Assembly: GCA_013138735.1 (NCBI GenBank)
Contig: WTCE01000146.1
Coordinates: 1-35,009, forward strand
Source: Crocinitomix sp.
GTDB taxonomy: Bacteria; Bacteroidota; Bacteroidia; Flavobacteriales_D; Crocinitomicaceae
Reading direction: 5' to 3'
Length of the DNA stretch: 35,009 nt
The position numbers were made by a program, and so were the translations under genes. Positions within the stretch are counted from its first letter, which is position 1, and every line of letters starts with the position of its first letter. Positions 25,571 through 34,300 of the stretch are shown in pieces. The notes below the pieces were generated by a model that did no database searches, had not been told where the DNA came from, and saw only the letters and a list, made by a program, of their open reading frames with translations.

Positions 25571-26494
25571 CTAATCTAAAACAACTTTACCTGTAGCAAT
25601 TTGCTCAGCCTTAATAATGCGGTAAACAAACGTTCCTATTGCTGGAATGTTATGTTGTGAATTGGCACTGTTTAAAACTGCTTCATAAACAACTTTGCCA
25701 TCTAACCCGTAAAGCTCAATTTTGGCATTCGAATAATCTGCGACATTCACCGTGAAACCAGTTGAAGTTGCAAAAACTTGATGCTCCAAAACGTTTTCAG
25801 TTTCAATAGATGCATCATCACCATAAATCAATTCAAGATCATCAACCCACATTTCACTACCTTCAGCGGCAATTGTACTATCACCTGATGTAACAACCGT
25901 TAAAACATAATCAGGATTCGTTTCATTATAATATACAAACGGTGCAGCAACTCTCGTCCATTCTGAGTACGATTCGTCAATATCAATTCTAGCTTTACCT
26001 ACCCAATGAGCATTAGATCCAGTTTCTGGTAATATCCCTGGAGCGCTATCGTCATGCAATAAAACTTCAATTTTACCACGATCTCCTTCTAAAGGTGAAT
26101 ATATTACCCACGCCACTAAACTATCTGGGCGATCATTAAAGACTGTGTTAAAATCTGCATCACCTTCATTTGTATATACATTTCCTAAATCTGGATCAAA
26201 ATCAGCATGAACTTGACCATTTGTCATGATGCCATTTGCAATAACATCAAAAGAATTTACGTTTAGTAAACGCACGCAATAATCTCCCGTATGCGCATCC
26301 TCACTTTGGAAAATAACAATCGGCGCTAGAACGCCTAAAGCGTCTGCCGTTTTTAAAGAACTCCAATCCTCAGGCTCGTCCTCAGTACCAATCACATCTT
26401 CCCAAGGTCCTTCAAAACCAGGGTTTTCTAATTGTGCTTGTCCAAAGCAAGTAGCCGTTAATGTGCATCCAATCAATAGTATAAGTCTTTTCAT
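25571..26494 (-). CDS. PCMD-domain secreted protein with probable T9SS tail
   Basis: 307 residues from the ATG at 26494. An upstream in-frame ATG at 26524 would add ten residues but lies inside the promoter, so it is rejected. The signal peptide (MKRLILLIGCTLTATCFGQ) is followed by a domain (about 20-225) with NPGFEGPWEDV, AHTGDYCVRLL, FNDRPDSLVAWV and MWVDDLELIY, the layout of the putative carbohydrate metabolism domain (PCMD), a beta-sandwich of surface proteins. The last 70 residues (VFATSTGFTVNVADYSNAKI ... TGKVVLD) look like a T9SS sorting tail. It heads the transcript of the TonB receptor and probably works with it at the cell surface. Ligand unknown. Confidence 0.72.
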   Translation of the reverse strand: MKRLILLIGCTLTATCFGQAQLENPGFEGPWEDVIGTEDEPEDWSSLKTADALGVLAPIVIFQSEDAHTGDYCVRLLNVNSFDVIANGIMTNGQVHADFDPDLGNVYTNEGDADFNTVFNDRPDSLVAWVIYSPLEGDRGKIEVLLHDDSAPGILPETGSNAHWVGKARIDIDESYSEWTRVAAPFVYYNETNPDYVLTVVTSGDSTIAAEGSEMWVDDLELIYGDDASIETENVLEHQVFATSTGFTVNVADYSNAKIELYGLDGKVVYEAVLNSANSQHNIPAIGTFVYRIIKAEQIATGKVVLD

Positions 26495-26511
26495 GTTCCG
26501 TAATTTTGAGT

Positions 26512-26541
26512 CAAAAATAGACATTTACTTGAGAAATGCAA
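26512..26541 (-). promoter_or_regulatory. Promoter of the PCMD/TonB receptor unit
   Basis: On the minus strand, TTG (26541-26539) and an exact TAnnTTTG element, TATTTTTG (26519-26512), are 19 bp apart, the ideal Bacteroidota -33/-7 spacing. Transcription would start near 26505, about 10 bp before the ATG at 26494. This fixes the translation start and excludes the longer reading. Confidence 0.6.
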
Positions 26542-26630
26542 GACATTAGAATTTATGAGGAAATAAAATCTGTCAAGTAGGTAGATTAATTGCTGATTAC
26601 AAAGCTGAGTAGCTGACGAATGAGGCTAAA

Positions 26631-27233
26631 TTATGCTGTCACTTTTTCTTTTAAAAGCGTTATTGTTTGAAATGGATTATCGACAATGAACATATTAATA
26701 ATCCAATCAGGTAAACTACCGCCAGGACTGGCAAAATATTGGAAATGAACACTCGTTTTAGCTCCTATGGTTTTTAGTTTCCAAAAACCATAACTTTTTG
26801 TAATTCTAACATAATCATCATTCTCAGCCTTGACGCCATCAACTGAATGCATTTTAATTATCGTAGTGCCTTCACTTTTTACGATCGTCATCTTTGAAAC
26901 TCCGTCACGATCTGTGGCAGGCCAGGGGAGATCTAATACGTTGTAAACATAATATTCACCAGGACCTACCTTTTTTATAATCTCTGCTTCACTTATATCT
27001 GGATACCAATTTGCATAATCATTAATGTTTACAATAATTTGAGCAATTGATTTGCGACTCGCAGTTATGGTTGTTAAGGCTTTGAATTCTCGAATGCTTT
27101 CACCTTCTATTGTTCTTGTATAGACTTTTATTCCACTCTCGTCTTTCTCTAATACCCAAGACCCGTTTTCGGCAATGCCATTGTATGACATGCTTACCGT
27201 TAGAAATAAAATGAAATATTTGAGTCTGTTCAT
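26631..27233 (-). CDS. Exported START/SRPBCC-domain lipid-binding-like protein
   Basis: 200 residues with a signal peptide (to about 21). The rest is one START-type helix-grip domain: SWVLEKDESGIKVYTRTIEG at its start, then WYPDISEAEIIKKVGPGEYYVYNVLDLPWPATDRD and a C-terminal helix (about 180-200). In this family the central cavity binds a hydrophobic ligand, often lipid; here a periplasmic location is suggested by the signal peptide. It begins 7 bp after the RNase H gene, so both are probably on one transcript. The ligand is unknown. Confidence 0.82.
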   Translation of the reverse strand: MNRLKYFILFLTVSMSYNGIAENGSWVLEKDESGIKVYTRTIEGESIREFKALTTITASRKSIAQIIVNINDYANWYPDISEAEIIKKVGPGEYYVYNVLDLPWPATDRDGVSKMTIVKSEGTTIIKMHSVDGVKAENDDYVRITKSYGFWKLKTIGAKTSVHFQYFASPGGSLPDWIINMFIVDNPFQTITLLKEKVTA

Positions 27234-27240
27234 AGTCTAT

Positions 27241-28059
27241 TTATTTTCTTCCAAAGTCTGCCGGAATTTCTCCCCAAACTTTTGTTTCCCATTTCAATAT
27301 GGGATTTTTAAAATGATTCATTTTTAACCAATGTTCTGCCCGTTTAATCAAATGAACCACATCTGCCGGTGGTTTTTGGTTCGTTTTACATATTTTTTGA
27401 CGTACCCAACTCATAGCAATCCGCGAATCAGAATAAATGGGCATGGCTTTCATTTTTGGATCTTTATGTCCATTTAAATAAGCCAAGGCATGTACTAAGG
27501 CCAAAAATTCACCAATATTATTTGATCCTTTTTTATAAGGCCCAACTCTAAACACCGTTTCTCGGCTAAAATTCCAAACACCTTGATATTCAAAATCGCC
27601 TTTGCCATTACAAGCCGCATCAACTGCCAAGCTTAACTCAATTGGTGTGCCAATTTTTTCTAACTCGGCCTCACTCAAGTCTTTCGTTTTTTTATAATCA
27701 CCGTCCTTATACTTGTCAGGATGTTCGCTAAAGGCAGTTTCTGCTAGTTTTTTACTGCCAAATGTTTTATAAATTGCCTTAGGAAATCCGCGTATTTGTC
27801 TTAATACTTCATTCCAATCGGTATAGATTCCCGGCTCATGTCCGTGCCAAACCACATAATAGTATTGTTTTTTTTGTTTGGATTCGGCTGAAACCGAAGA
27901 AGGATCTTTATATGCTTTTTTGGCTTCGTCTAATGAGATGAACGAGCGGAATTTAGCATTGGCATATCCTTTTATTTCCCGTTGGCAATGTTCCCACGAA
28001 TCATAAATACCAGGTGTATTACCCTCCCAAACCACATAAAACTTCTTTTTTTTGGCCAT
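27241..28059 (-). CDS. Ribonuclease H with two N-terminal viroplasmin/hybrid-binding domains
   Basis: 272 residues. It degrades RNA in RNA-DNA hybrids. Two consecutive viroplasmin-like (RNase H1 N-terminal) repeats occupy about 6-50 and 66-110, each with YYVVWxGxxPGIYxxW and KAxFRSF/KAIYKTF. The RNase H domain (about 138-272) holds the DEDD metal ligands at Asp147 (AVDAACNG), Glu184 (NNIGEFLAL), Asp211 (YSDSRIAMSW) and Asp268 (ADFGRK). A single N-terminal domain is more usual in bacterial members; the duplication would raise hybrid affinity or processivity, which is an inference. The gene is divergent from the efflux operon. Confidence 0.92.
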   Translation of the reverse strand: MAKKKKFYVVWEGNTPGIYDSWEHCQREIKGYANAKFRSFISLDEAKKAYKDPSSVSAESKQKKQYYYVVWHGHEPGIYTDWNEVLRQIRGFPKAIYKTFGSKKLAETAFSEHPDKYKDGDYKKTKDLSEAELEKIGTPIELSLAVDAACNGKGDFEYQGVWNFSRETVFRVGPYKKGSNNIGEFLALVHALAYLNGHKDPKMKAMPIYSDSRIAMSWVRQKICKTNQKPPADVVHLIKRAEHWLKMNHFKNPILKWETKVWGEIPADFGRK

Positions 28060-28063
28060 TCCT

Positions 28064-28071
28064 CAAATTTA
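28064..28071 (-). promoter_or_regulatory. Possible -7 element of the RNase H gene, nearly leaderless
   Basis: TAAATTTG on the minus strand is an exact TAnnTTTG match ending 4 bp before the ATG at 28059. No -33 TTTG or TTG is found at the proper distance, so support is weak. If used, the transcript would be leaderless or nearly so. Confidence 0.25.
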
Positions 28072-28153
28072 TCATTAAATCTTGATATTGATAGATGAAT
28101 TTGGCCTCTTCAATGAAATAATCACTCGATTTATTGAAAACGGAATGCAAGTC

Positions 28154-28181
28154 GGAAACAAAAATTGAGTAAAACGTTTCC
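28154..28181. promoter_or_regulatory. Candidate operator of the TetR regulator
   Basis: An inverted repeat GGAAAC-N16-GTTTCC (28154-28159 and 28176-28181) overlaps the likely -33 region of the regulator's promoter, where an autorepressing TetR protein would be expected to bind. Arms are only 6 bp, so chance remains possible. Confidence 0.35.
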
Positions 28182-28206
28182 AGTATTTATTTAATTATTA
28201 TTTTTG
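28177..28206 (+). promoter_or_regulatory. Putative promoter of the tetR-RND operon
   Basis: TATTTTTG (28199-28206) is an exact TAnnTTTG match and a TTTC at 28177-28180 stands 18 bp upstream as an imperfect -33 element. It ends 4 bp before the ATG at 28211, so the message would be leaderless; alternatively translation starts at the in-frame ATG at 28226. Confidence 0.4.
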
Positions 28207-28210
28207 CGTC

Positions 28211-28828
28211 ATGGAAGAGAAGAAGATGGAAATCGTTAAGTCTGCGCTTGAGGTTTACATGAAGTTTGGGATTAAGAGTGTAACAATGGATGAAATGGCT
28301 AGGCAGCTGGGTGTTTCAAAGAAAACGTTGTACTTACATGTACGTGACAAAAATGAATTGGTAGAGGAATGTTTGTCTTTAGATCATGACTGTGCGATCG
28401 AAGGAATGGATAATATTTTTGCAACAGACTTAAATGCAATTGAAGAATTATTGGAGATTGGACGTTATATGGTAAAGACTTTAGGGTCTATTCATCCATC
28501 TATATTTTTTGATTTAAGAAAGTATCATCCAAATGCGCTCAAAAAATCACAGACGCACAAATATGATGCAATGCGCAAAAGGATTGTCAATAATTTGAAC
28601 AAAGGAATGGCTGAAGGTGTTTACAGAGATAATCTAACGCCGGATATTCTTTCACGACTGCATATGGGAACAATTGATATGGTAATGTCAGGAGAGGTTG
28701 TGCCAGCAATTGAGTTTAGAATAGATGAAGTTTATTCTGAATTTTTTCGTTACCACATTCGTGGAATAGCAAATAGTAAAGGATTAGAATGTTTAAAAGA
28801 ATTAATACGTAATGATGAAAACTTATAA
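28211..28828 (+). CDS. TetR/AcrR family transcriptional regulator
   Basis: 205 residues. The N-terminal helix-turn-helix domain (about 6-55) reads IVKSALEVYMKFGIKSVTMD then EMARQLGVSKKTLYLHVRDK, the standard TetR signature; the C-terminal helical domain would bind a ligand. It is the first gene of an RND efflux operon and its 3' end overlaps the TolC-like gene by 17 bp, so it most likely represses the pump and itself until an effector is present. The start may be 28211 or 28226, given the promoter position. Confidence 0.93.
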   Translation: MEEKKMEIVKSALEVYMKFGIKSVTMDEMARQLGVSKKTLYLHVRDKNELVEECLSLDHDCAIEGMDNIFATDLNAIEELLEIGRYMVKTLGSIHPSIFFDLRKYHPNALKKSQTHKYDAMRKRIVNNLNKGMAEGVYRDNLTPDILSRLHMGTIDMVMSGEVVPAIEFRIDEVYSEFFRYHIRGIANSKGLECLKELIRNDENL

Positions 28829-30158
28829 AAATTTAGCTTTTGGCTTATTGGCAGCATTTGCTGTAAATAACGCAACGGCCCAAGACCAAACATCATTTTC
28901 GCTGAGCGAAGCGGAAGATTACGGTGTGAATAATAACGAACAGGTGAAAAACGCCTTGCTCGATATTGAAGCTGCAAAAAAGAAGGTTTGGGAAACCACT
29001 GCCATTGGTTTACCACAAATAAGTGCTGAAGGGCAATTCCAACAATTGCTGGATATTCCTGTTTCGGTTGTGGATGCCTCTTTATTCAATCCTATGGCGG
29101 CTCCGGGTGAAGTGTTGGAGTTTAGAATGGGTCAAGAGTTCAGTACTTCATTATCATTTAATGCTTCTCAATTAATTTTTGATGGATCTTATATTGTTGG
29201 TCTACAATTTTCTAAGTTCTTTCAGAAAATGTCTGCTACAGCAGCAGATAACACAAAACAAGATGTAAAAGCAATGGTTCGAGAGGCCTATTATAATGTT
29301 TTGGTGGCCAATGAGAATGTCACTTTAATGGATTCCATTCTGCTTTCGACAAAAAGCCTTTGGGAAAAAACAGCCATCTATGCAGAAAGCGGAGTGATTC
29401 CACAAGAAGATGCCGATCAAGTTGAGATTGCTTATAATCGCGTAAGAGCTTCGAAAGCAAACGCTGAACGTCAATCAAGTGTTGCGTTAAACTTGTTAAA
29501 ATTGCAAATGGGATATGATTTTGATCAACCTATAGAGGTTACAGCAACCTTGCAGGATGTATTGGATGAAATGCAAGGCAATAGTCCGTTAATTGAAGAT
29601 TCTGGAATAAAGAATAACAAGAATTATGTGATGATGGAACAGCAGGGTATATTAGATGAATACAGCTTGAAAAATGAGAAAGCGGCCTATTTACCGTCGC
29701 TTGGTGCTTTTTTTACACATTCACAAAACGCCTTTAGAAGCGAATTCGATTTCTTCCAAGATAAAGCTTGGTATCCAACTACTGTTTGGGGTGTGTCCAT
29801 GAAAATTCCAATTGTTAGCAGTGGACAAAGAATAATGCGAGTGCAACAAGCGGAAATCAAAATTGAGCAAGACGATAACAATCTTAAAAATTTAGAGAAA
29901 TCACTTCAGTTTCAAGAGCTGCAATTAAAAACATCCTTCGAATCGGCAAGGGAAATGGTTGAGTTAGAAAAATCAAGCGTTGCATTGGCCAAAAGAATTT
30001 ACCAAAGAGCCATTGTGAGAAATGAAATAGGTGTATTGTCACCTTTAGAAGTAACACAATTGCAGAATCAATTATTACAGGCTGAAGGAAGCTATATTGG
30101 TGCTGTAATGGAGATGTTAAGAATTAAAGTACAATTGGATAAATTATATAATAAATAG
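28812..30158 (+). CDS. TolC-family outer-membrane efflux protein
   Basis: 448 residues. Signal peptide to about residue 23 (NNATAQ), then the two long helical repeats of the TolC family: SLSEAEDYGVNNNEQVKNAL at the start of the first and VREAYYNVLVANENVTL in its middle, with a parallel repeat late in the protein (LKTSFESAREMVELEKSSVA). It forms the outer-membrane duct of a tripartite pump with the following adaptor and RND permease. The start is inside the end of the TetR gene; the second ATG (28815) is equally possible. Confidence 0.93.
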   Translation: MMKTYKNLAFGLLAAFAVNNATAQDQTSFSLSEAEDYGVNNNEQVKNALLDIEAAKKKVWETTAIGLPQISAEGQFQQLLDIPVSVVDASLFNPMAAPGEVLEFRMGQEFSTSLSFNASQLIFDGSYIVGLQFSKFFQKMSATAADNTKQDVKAMVREAYYNVLVANENVTLMDSILLSTKSLWEKTAIYAESGVIPQEDADQVEIAYNRVRASKANAERQSSVALNLLKLQMGYDFDQPIEVTATLQDVLDEMQGNSPLIEDSGIKNNKNYVMMEQQGILDEYSLKNEKAAYLPSLGAFFTHSQNAFRSEFDFFQDKAWYPTTVWGVSMKIPIVSSGQRIMRVQQAEIKIEQDDNNLKNLEKSLQFQELQLKTSFESAREMVELEKSSVALAKRIYQRAIVRNEIGVLSPLEVTQLQNQLLQAEGSYIGAVMEMLRIKVQLDKLYNK

Positions 30159-30210
30159 TAGTGTTTGGTTTAATACCAAGATATTAACTCAAAAGTTTAA
30201 ATAAAAAAAA

Positions 30211-31335
30211 ATGAAAAAGAAATTTATTTATTTCATTGCCTTAGGAAGTTTCTTAGCGGCTTGTGGTCCTGCAGAAACGAACCCGGAATTGGATGCATTA
30301 AATAGTAAACGAGATTCCCTTAAGGTTGAATTGGCTTTAGTAGATGCTCAAATTCTGGAATTAGACACGGCAAAAGTAGAGATGATTCCAATTGTTACTG
30401 CTGATAAAGTAAGTGTGCAAGACTTTGTACATCAGGTTGATATACCCGGTACGGTTGAGACGGATCAAAATGCTTTGATTAATGCTGAAGCAAGTGGTGT
30501 TATACAACGCATTCATGTTCGTGAAGGGCAAACGGTTTCAAAAGGACAGACCTTAATGACAATTGATTCTGAAATTTTGGCTTCAACTATGGGTGAATTA
30601 GAAGCTGCCTTAGAATTGGCTGACTATATGTTTGATAAACAACAAACATTAAAAGACAAAGGTGTTGGTGTTGAGATTGAATACGAGCAAGCTAAGAATC
30701 AAAAATTGTCTTTAGAAAAGAAGATTAAAACGTTACAGTCGCAAAAAGGTAAAACTATTGTACGTGCTCCGTTTTCTGGCGTAATTGATGACATTATGGT
30801 CAATCAAGGCGAAATGGCGGCACCGCAAATTCCTTTATTGCGAATTGTTAATAATAGCAACGTTACAATTGTTGCAACCTTGTCTGAAAATTTATTGTCA
30901 AAGGTGAATATAGGTACAGCTGTTGAAATGCGTTTCCCATCATTAAATGATACCGTGATTATATCTACTGTTTCTAATAAAGGAAATTATATCGATCCAA
31001 CAAACAGAACTTTCCGCATTCAAATTGCTGTCAAAAACAACAAGCTTTTATTACCCAATCAATTTGCTGAAGTAAAAGTAACTGACTTTACACGTAAGAA
31101 TGCCATTGTTATTGACTCTGAAGCTCTTTTGCAAGATACAGATAACAATATGTATGTCTATCGTTTGACATCAGCTGGGGATGGGCAAAAACAAAATGTG
31201 GAAAAAATCTTTATTAAAGTAATTAAGATGTTTGAAGGTGAAGCCTGCGTTGAAGGTGCCTTGAAGGATGGAGATTTACTCGTGGTAAAAGGAGCAAAAG
31301 GAATTACTGATGCCGATAAGGTGATTATACAATAA
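30211..31335 (+). CDS. RND efflux periplasmic adaptor lipoprotein (HlyD/MFP family)
   Basis: 374 residues. Lipoprotein signal with Cys18 (GSFLAAC), a short N-terminal coiled coil (about 25-55), then a barrel-sandwich/lipoyl pair (VIQRIHVREGQTVSKGQTLM and IVRAPFSGVIDDIMVNQGEM) split by a helical hairpin (about 120-175), a beta-barrel and a membrane-proximal domain. It bridges the inner-membrane permease to TolC. It begins 52 bp after the TolC gene and ends 8 bp before the permease gene. Confidence 0.95.
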   Translation: MKKKFIYFIALGSFLAACGPAETNPELDALNSKRDSLKVELALVDAQILELDTAKVEMIPIVTADKVSVQDFVHQVDIPGTVETDQNALINAEASGVIQRIHVREGQTVSKGQTLMTIDSEILASTMGELEAALELADYMFDKQQTLKDKGVGVEIEYEQAKNQKLSLEKKIKTLQSQKGKTIVRAPFSGVIDDIMVNQGEMAAPQIPLLRIVNNSNVTIVATLSENLLSKVNIGTAVEMRFPSLNDTVIISTVSNKGNYIDPTNRTFRIQIAVKNNKLLLPNQFAEVKVTDFTRKNAIVIDSEALLQDTDNNMYVYRLTSAGDGQKQNVEKIFIKVIKMFEGEACVEGALKDGDLLVVKGAKGITDADKVIIQ

Positions 31336-31343
31336 GAAGAAAA

Positions 31344-34300
31344 ATGAGTAAATCAATAAAAGACCAAAAAGAATTTGGGATTTCATCTTGGGCAGTAAAT
31401 AACCGTAAAACGGTTTATTTACTAATCGTTATCATCTTAATTGGTGGAATGGGTGCTTATACAAGCATGCCCAAAGAAAATTTTCCAGAGCTACAAATCC
31501 CAGAAATTTATGTGGGTGTTGCTTATCCTGGTAACTCACCTGAGTTAATTGCGGATAAAATTACTGATCCCATTGAGAAAGAATTGAAGTCCATCAAAAA
31601 TGTGGATGAAATAAATTCCACCTCTATTGATGGATTTGCATCTATACAAGTGAAGTTTGACTTTAAGGTCACGCCCAAACAGGCCTTACAAGATGTTAAA
31701 GATGCCGTTGATAAGGCACGTGCATCCAAAGATTTCCCTCAAGATTTACCCGTTGAACCGAACATTTTTGAATTGGACATTTCTCAAATGCCGATCATGA
31801 ATATCAACCTTTCAGGTGATTATTCGATTGAACAATTGAATGAGTATGCTGAGTTTTTAGAGGATAAAATTGAAGATCTACAAGAAATTTCAGAGGTAGA
31901 TATTCGAGGAACACAAGAGCAAGAAATGCAAATAATGGTTGATCCACGAAAGGCAGAGGTTGTGGATGTTTCTTTTGGAGATATACAAGGCGCCATTGGC
32001 AATGAGAATGTGACAGTTTCTGGAGGAGAGTATTTAGATGGAACAAGAAAAAGAACCATTCAAATTGATGGAAAATTTAAATCTGCCGAGGAAATTGGAA
32101 ATGTAATCGTGAAACAGGAGGATTACAAACCTGTTTTTTTAAAGGACATTGCCGAAATCAAATTCGCAGATGCTGATACTAGTTCTTATGCACGTGAGCG
32201 TAGAGAAACGGTTGTCATGTTAGATATTAAAAAGCGAAGTGGTGAAAACCTCTTAGATGCTTCTGTAAAAATCAATGAATTATTAGATGAGGTTAAAGCA
32301 AGTGGTGAAATTCCAAGTGGTATTAATATCTCAGTAACCAATGACCAGTCTTCTAAAACGCAAGAAATGGTTTCTAACTTAGAGAACTCCATCATATTTG
32401 GGGTACTGTTAGTTGTTGGTGTACTCTTATTCTTTTTAGGATTAAGAAATGCATTGTTTGTTGGGGTAGCTATTCCGCTTTCTATGTTTATGTCCTTTTT
32501 CATTCTAAATGCAATGGGCGTAACATTAAATACTATGGTGTTGTTTTCATTGGTACTAGCGCTCGGAATGTTAGTAGATAACGGAATTGTGGTAGTAGAG
32601 AATGTGCAACGTTTAATGGAGGAGGGTGTTGATTCTTTCACGGCCGTTAAAAAAGGGGTAGGTGAAATTGCTTGGCCAATTATAGCCTCTACGGCGACTA
32701 CTTTAGGTGCCTTTATTCCATTGGCTTTATGGCCAGGAATGATCGGTGAGTTTATGAAGTACTTGCCAATTACACTAATTATTGTTCTTGGATCTTCACT
32801 CTTTGTCGCCTTGATAATCAACCCGGTATTAATTGCGATTTATATGAAAGTGGGAGGTGTAAAGACTTCTAAAAAACGACCGCTTATTATTGCTACTGTA
32901 TTTATAATCTTAGGTTTAATGCTTATTCCAGCGAGTGCTGGATGGAGTAATCTTTTTATAATCATTGGACTATTCATTATTCTGAATATCTATTTATTGG
33001 TTCCCGCAGCCACATGGTTTCAAGAGAAGTTTTTACCTAGATTGGAGACTTTTTATGAGAAAATATTGAATTTCTCATTATTTAAAAGACGACCTGTAGG
33101 CATGTTCTTAGGAATGATTGGATTATTCTTTTTATCCGTTATACTCGTAGCTCTGTTCACACCTAAGGTCTTGTTTTTTCCAGAAAGTGAACCAAATTAT
33201 GTCAACGTTTTCGTGGAGCATCCAATTGGGACAGATATCCGCGTTACAAATCAAACTACTTTAGAAATTGAAGAACTTTTATATAGCGATATTTTAAAAG
33301 ATGAGATTGCTGATACTGTGGATAAACCATTTGACTATTGGATTATTCAGTCTATAATTGCGCAAGTGGGTGAAGGAGCTTCAGATCCGTCGCAAGGAGT
33401 TGCAATGGGAAACACACCAAATAAAGGACGTATTACGATCAATTTTTCTGAATCTAAAAATCGTAAAAAGTATGATCGAGATTACGAAACGAGTGAAATC
33501 ATGGAACGTATCTCAACAGGGTTGAAAAATAAATTCCCTGCAGATGTGCGAATTTCAGTCGATAAGGATAATCAAGGGCCTCCAACGGCTTCTCCAATTA
33601 ATATAGAGATTGCTGGAGATATTGATTATGATTTGGTGCTGGAAGAAGCAGAAAAAATAAAGTTTTATTTGGACCGTAAAAATGTTGTAGGTGTCGAAAA
33701 GTTGAAGCTAAATGTAGAGACAGGAAAACCTGAGTTGAAAATTGAAGTGGATCGTGCAAAAGCGCGCTTGTTTAATACATCAACCAGTCAAATTGCCAAC
33801 GCCATGCGTACAGCTCTTTTTGGAGCGGATATTTCGACTTATAAAGATGGTGACGAAACCTATGACATGGTAGTTCGTTTCAATGAGAATTCAAGAAATG
33901 ACTTGGATGCCTTAATGAATCAAAAGCTGATCTTTAGAAATAATAAAGGTAAAATGTTGCGTATTCCAATTCGTTCTTTGATTAAAGAACCACAGCCAAC
34001 AAATACGTATAGTGCCGTAAAGCACCTCGACTTAATTCCTGTTGTCACCATTTCTTCTAATGTAACAGAAGGAGCGAACGCCAATGAGGTAGTGGCAGAA
34101 TTGAAAGCCTTGACGGCAGAATATTTGGCCAATACTGAAACCTTACCGGGTGTTAGTTTTACGTTTACGGGTGAAGGAGAGGAGCAAGCAAAAGAATCTG
34201 CATTCTTAGCTAAAGCATTATTAATTGCTTTAGGAATAATTCTTTTCGTTATTGTGGCGCAGTTCAACGCATTCACCACGCCTGTTATCATATTGTTTAC

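Noticed and set aside
17771-26494. Classical polysaccharide utilisation locus
   Set aside because: There is no SusC/SusD pair; the TonB receptor is shorter than SusC and is on the opposite strand from the hydrolase-like gene.
32186-32821. 211-codon minus-strand ORF inside the RND permease gene
   Set aside because: It is antisense to a strongly conserved coding region with low-complexity Thr/Ser/Ile composition, typical of a shadow frame.
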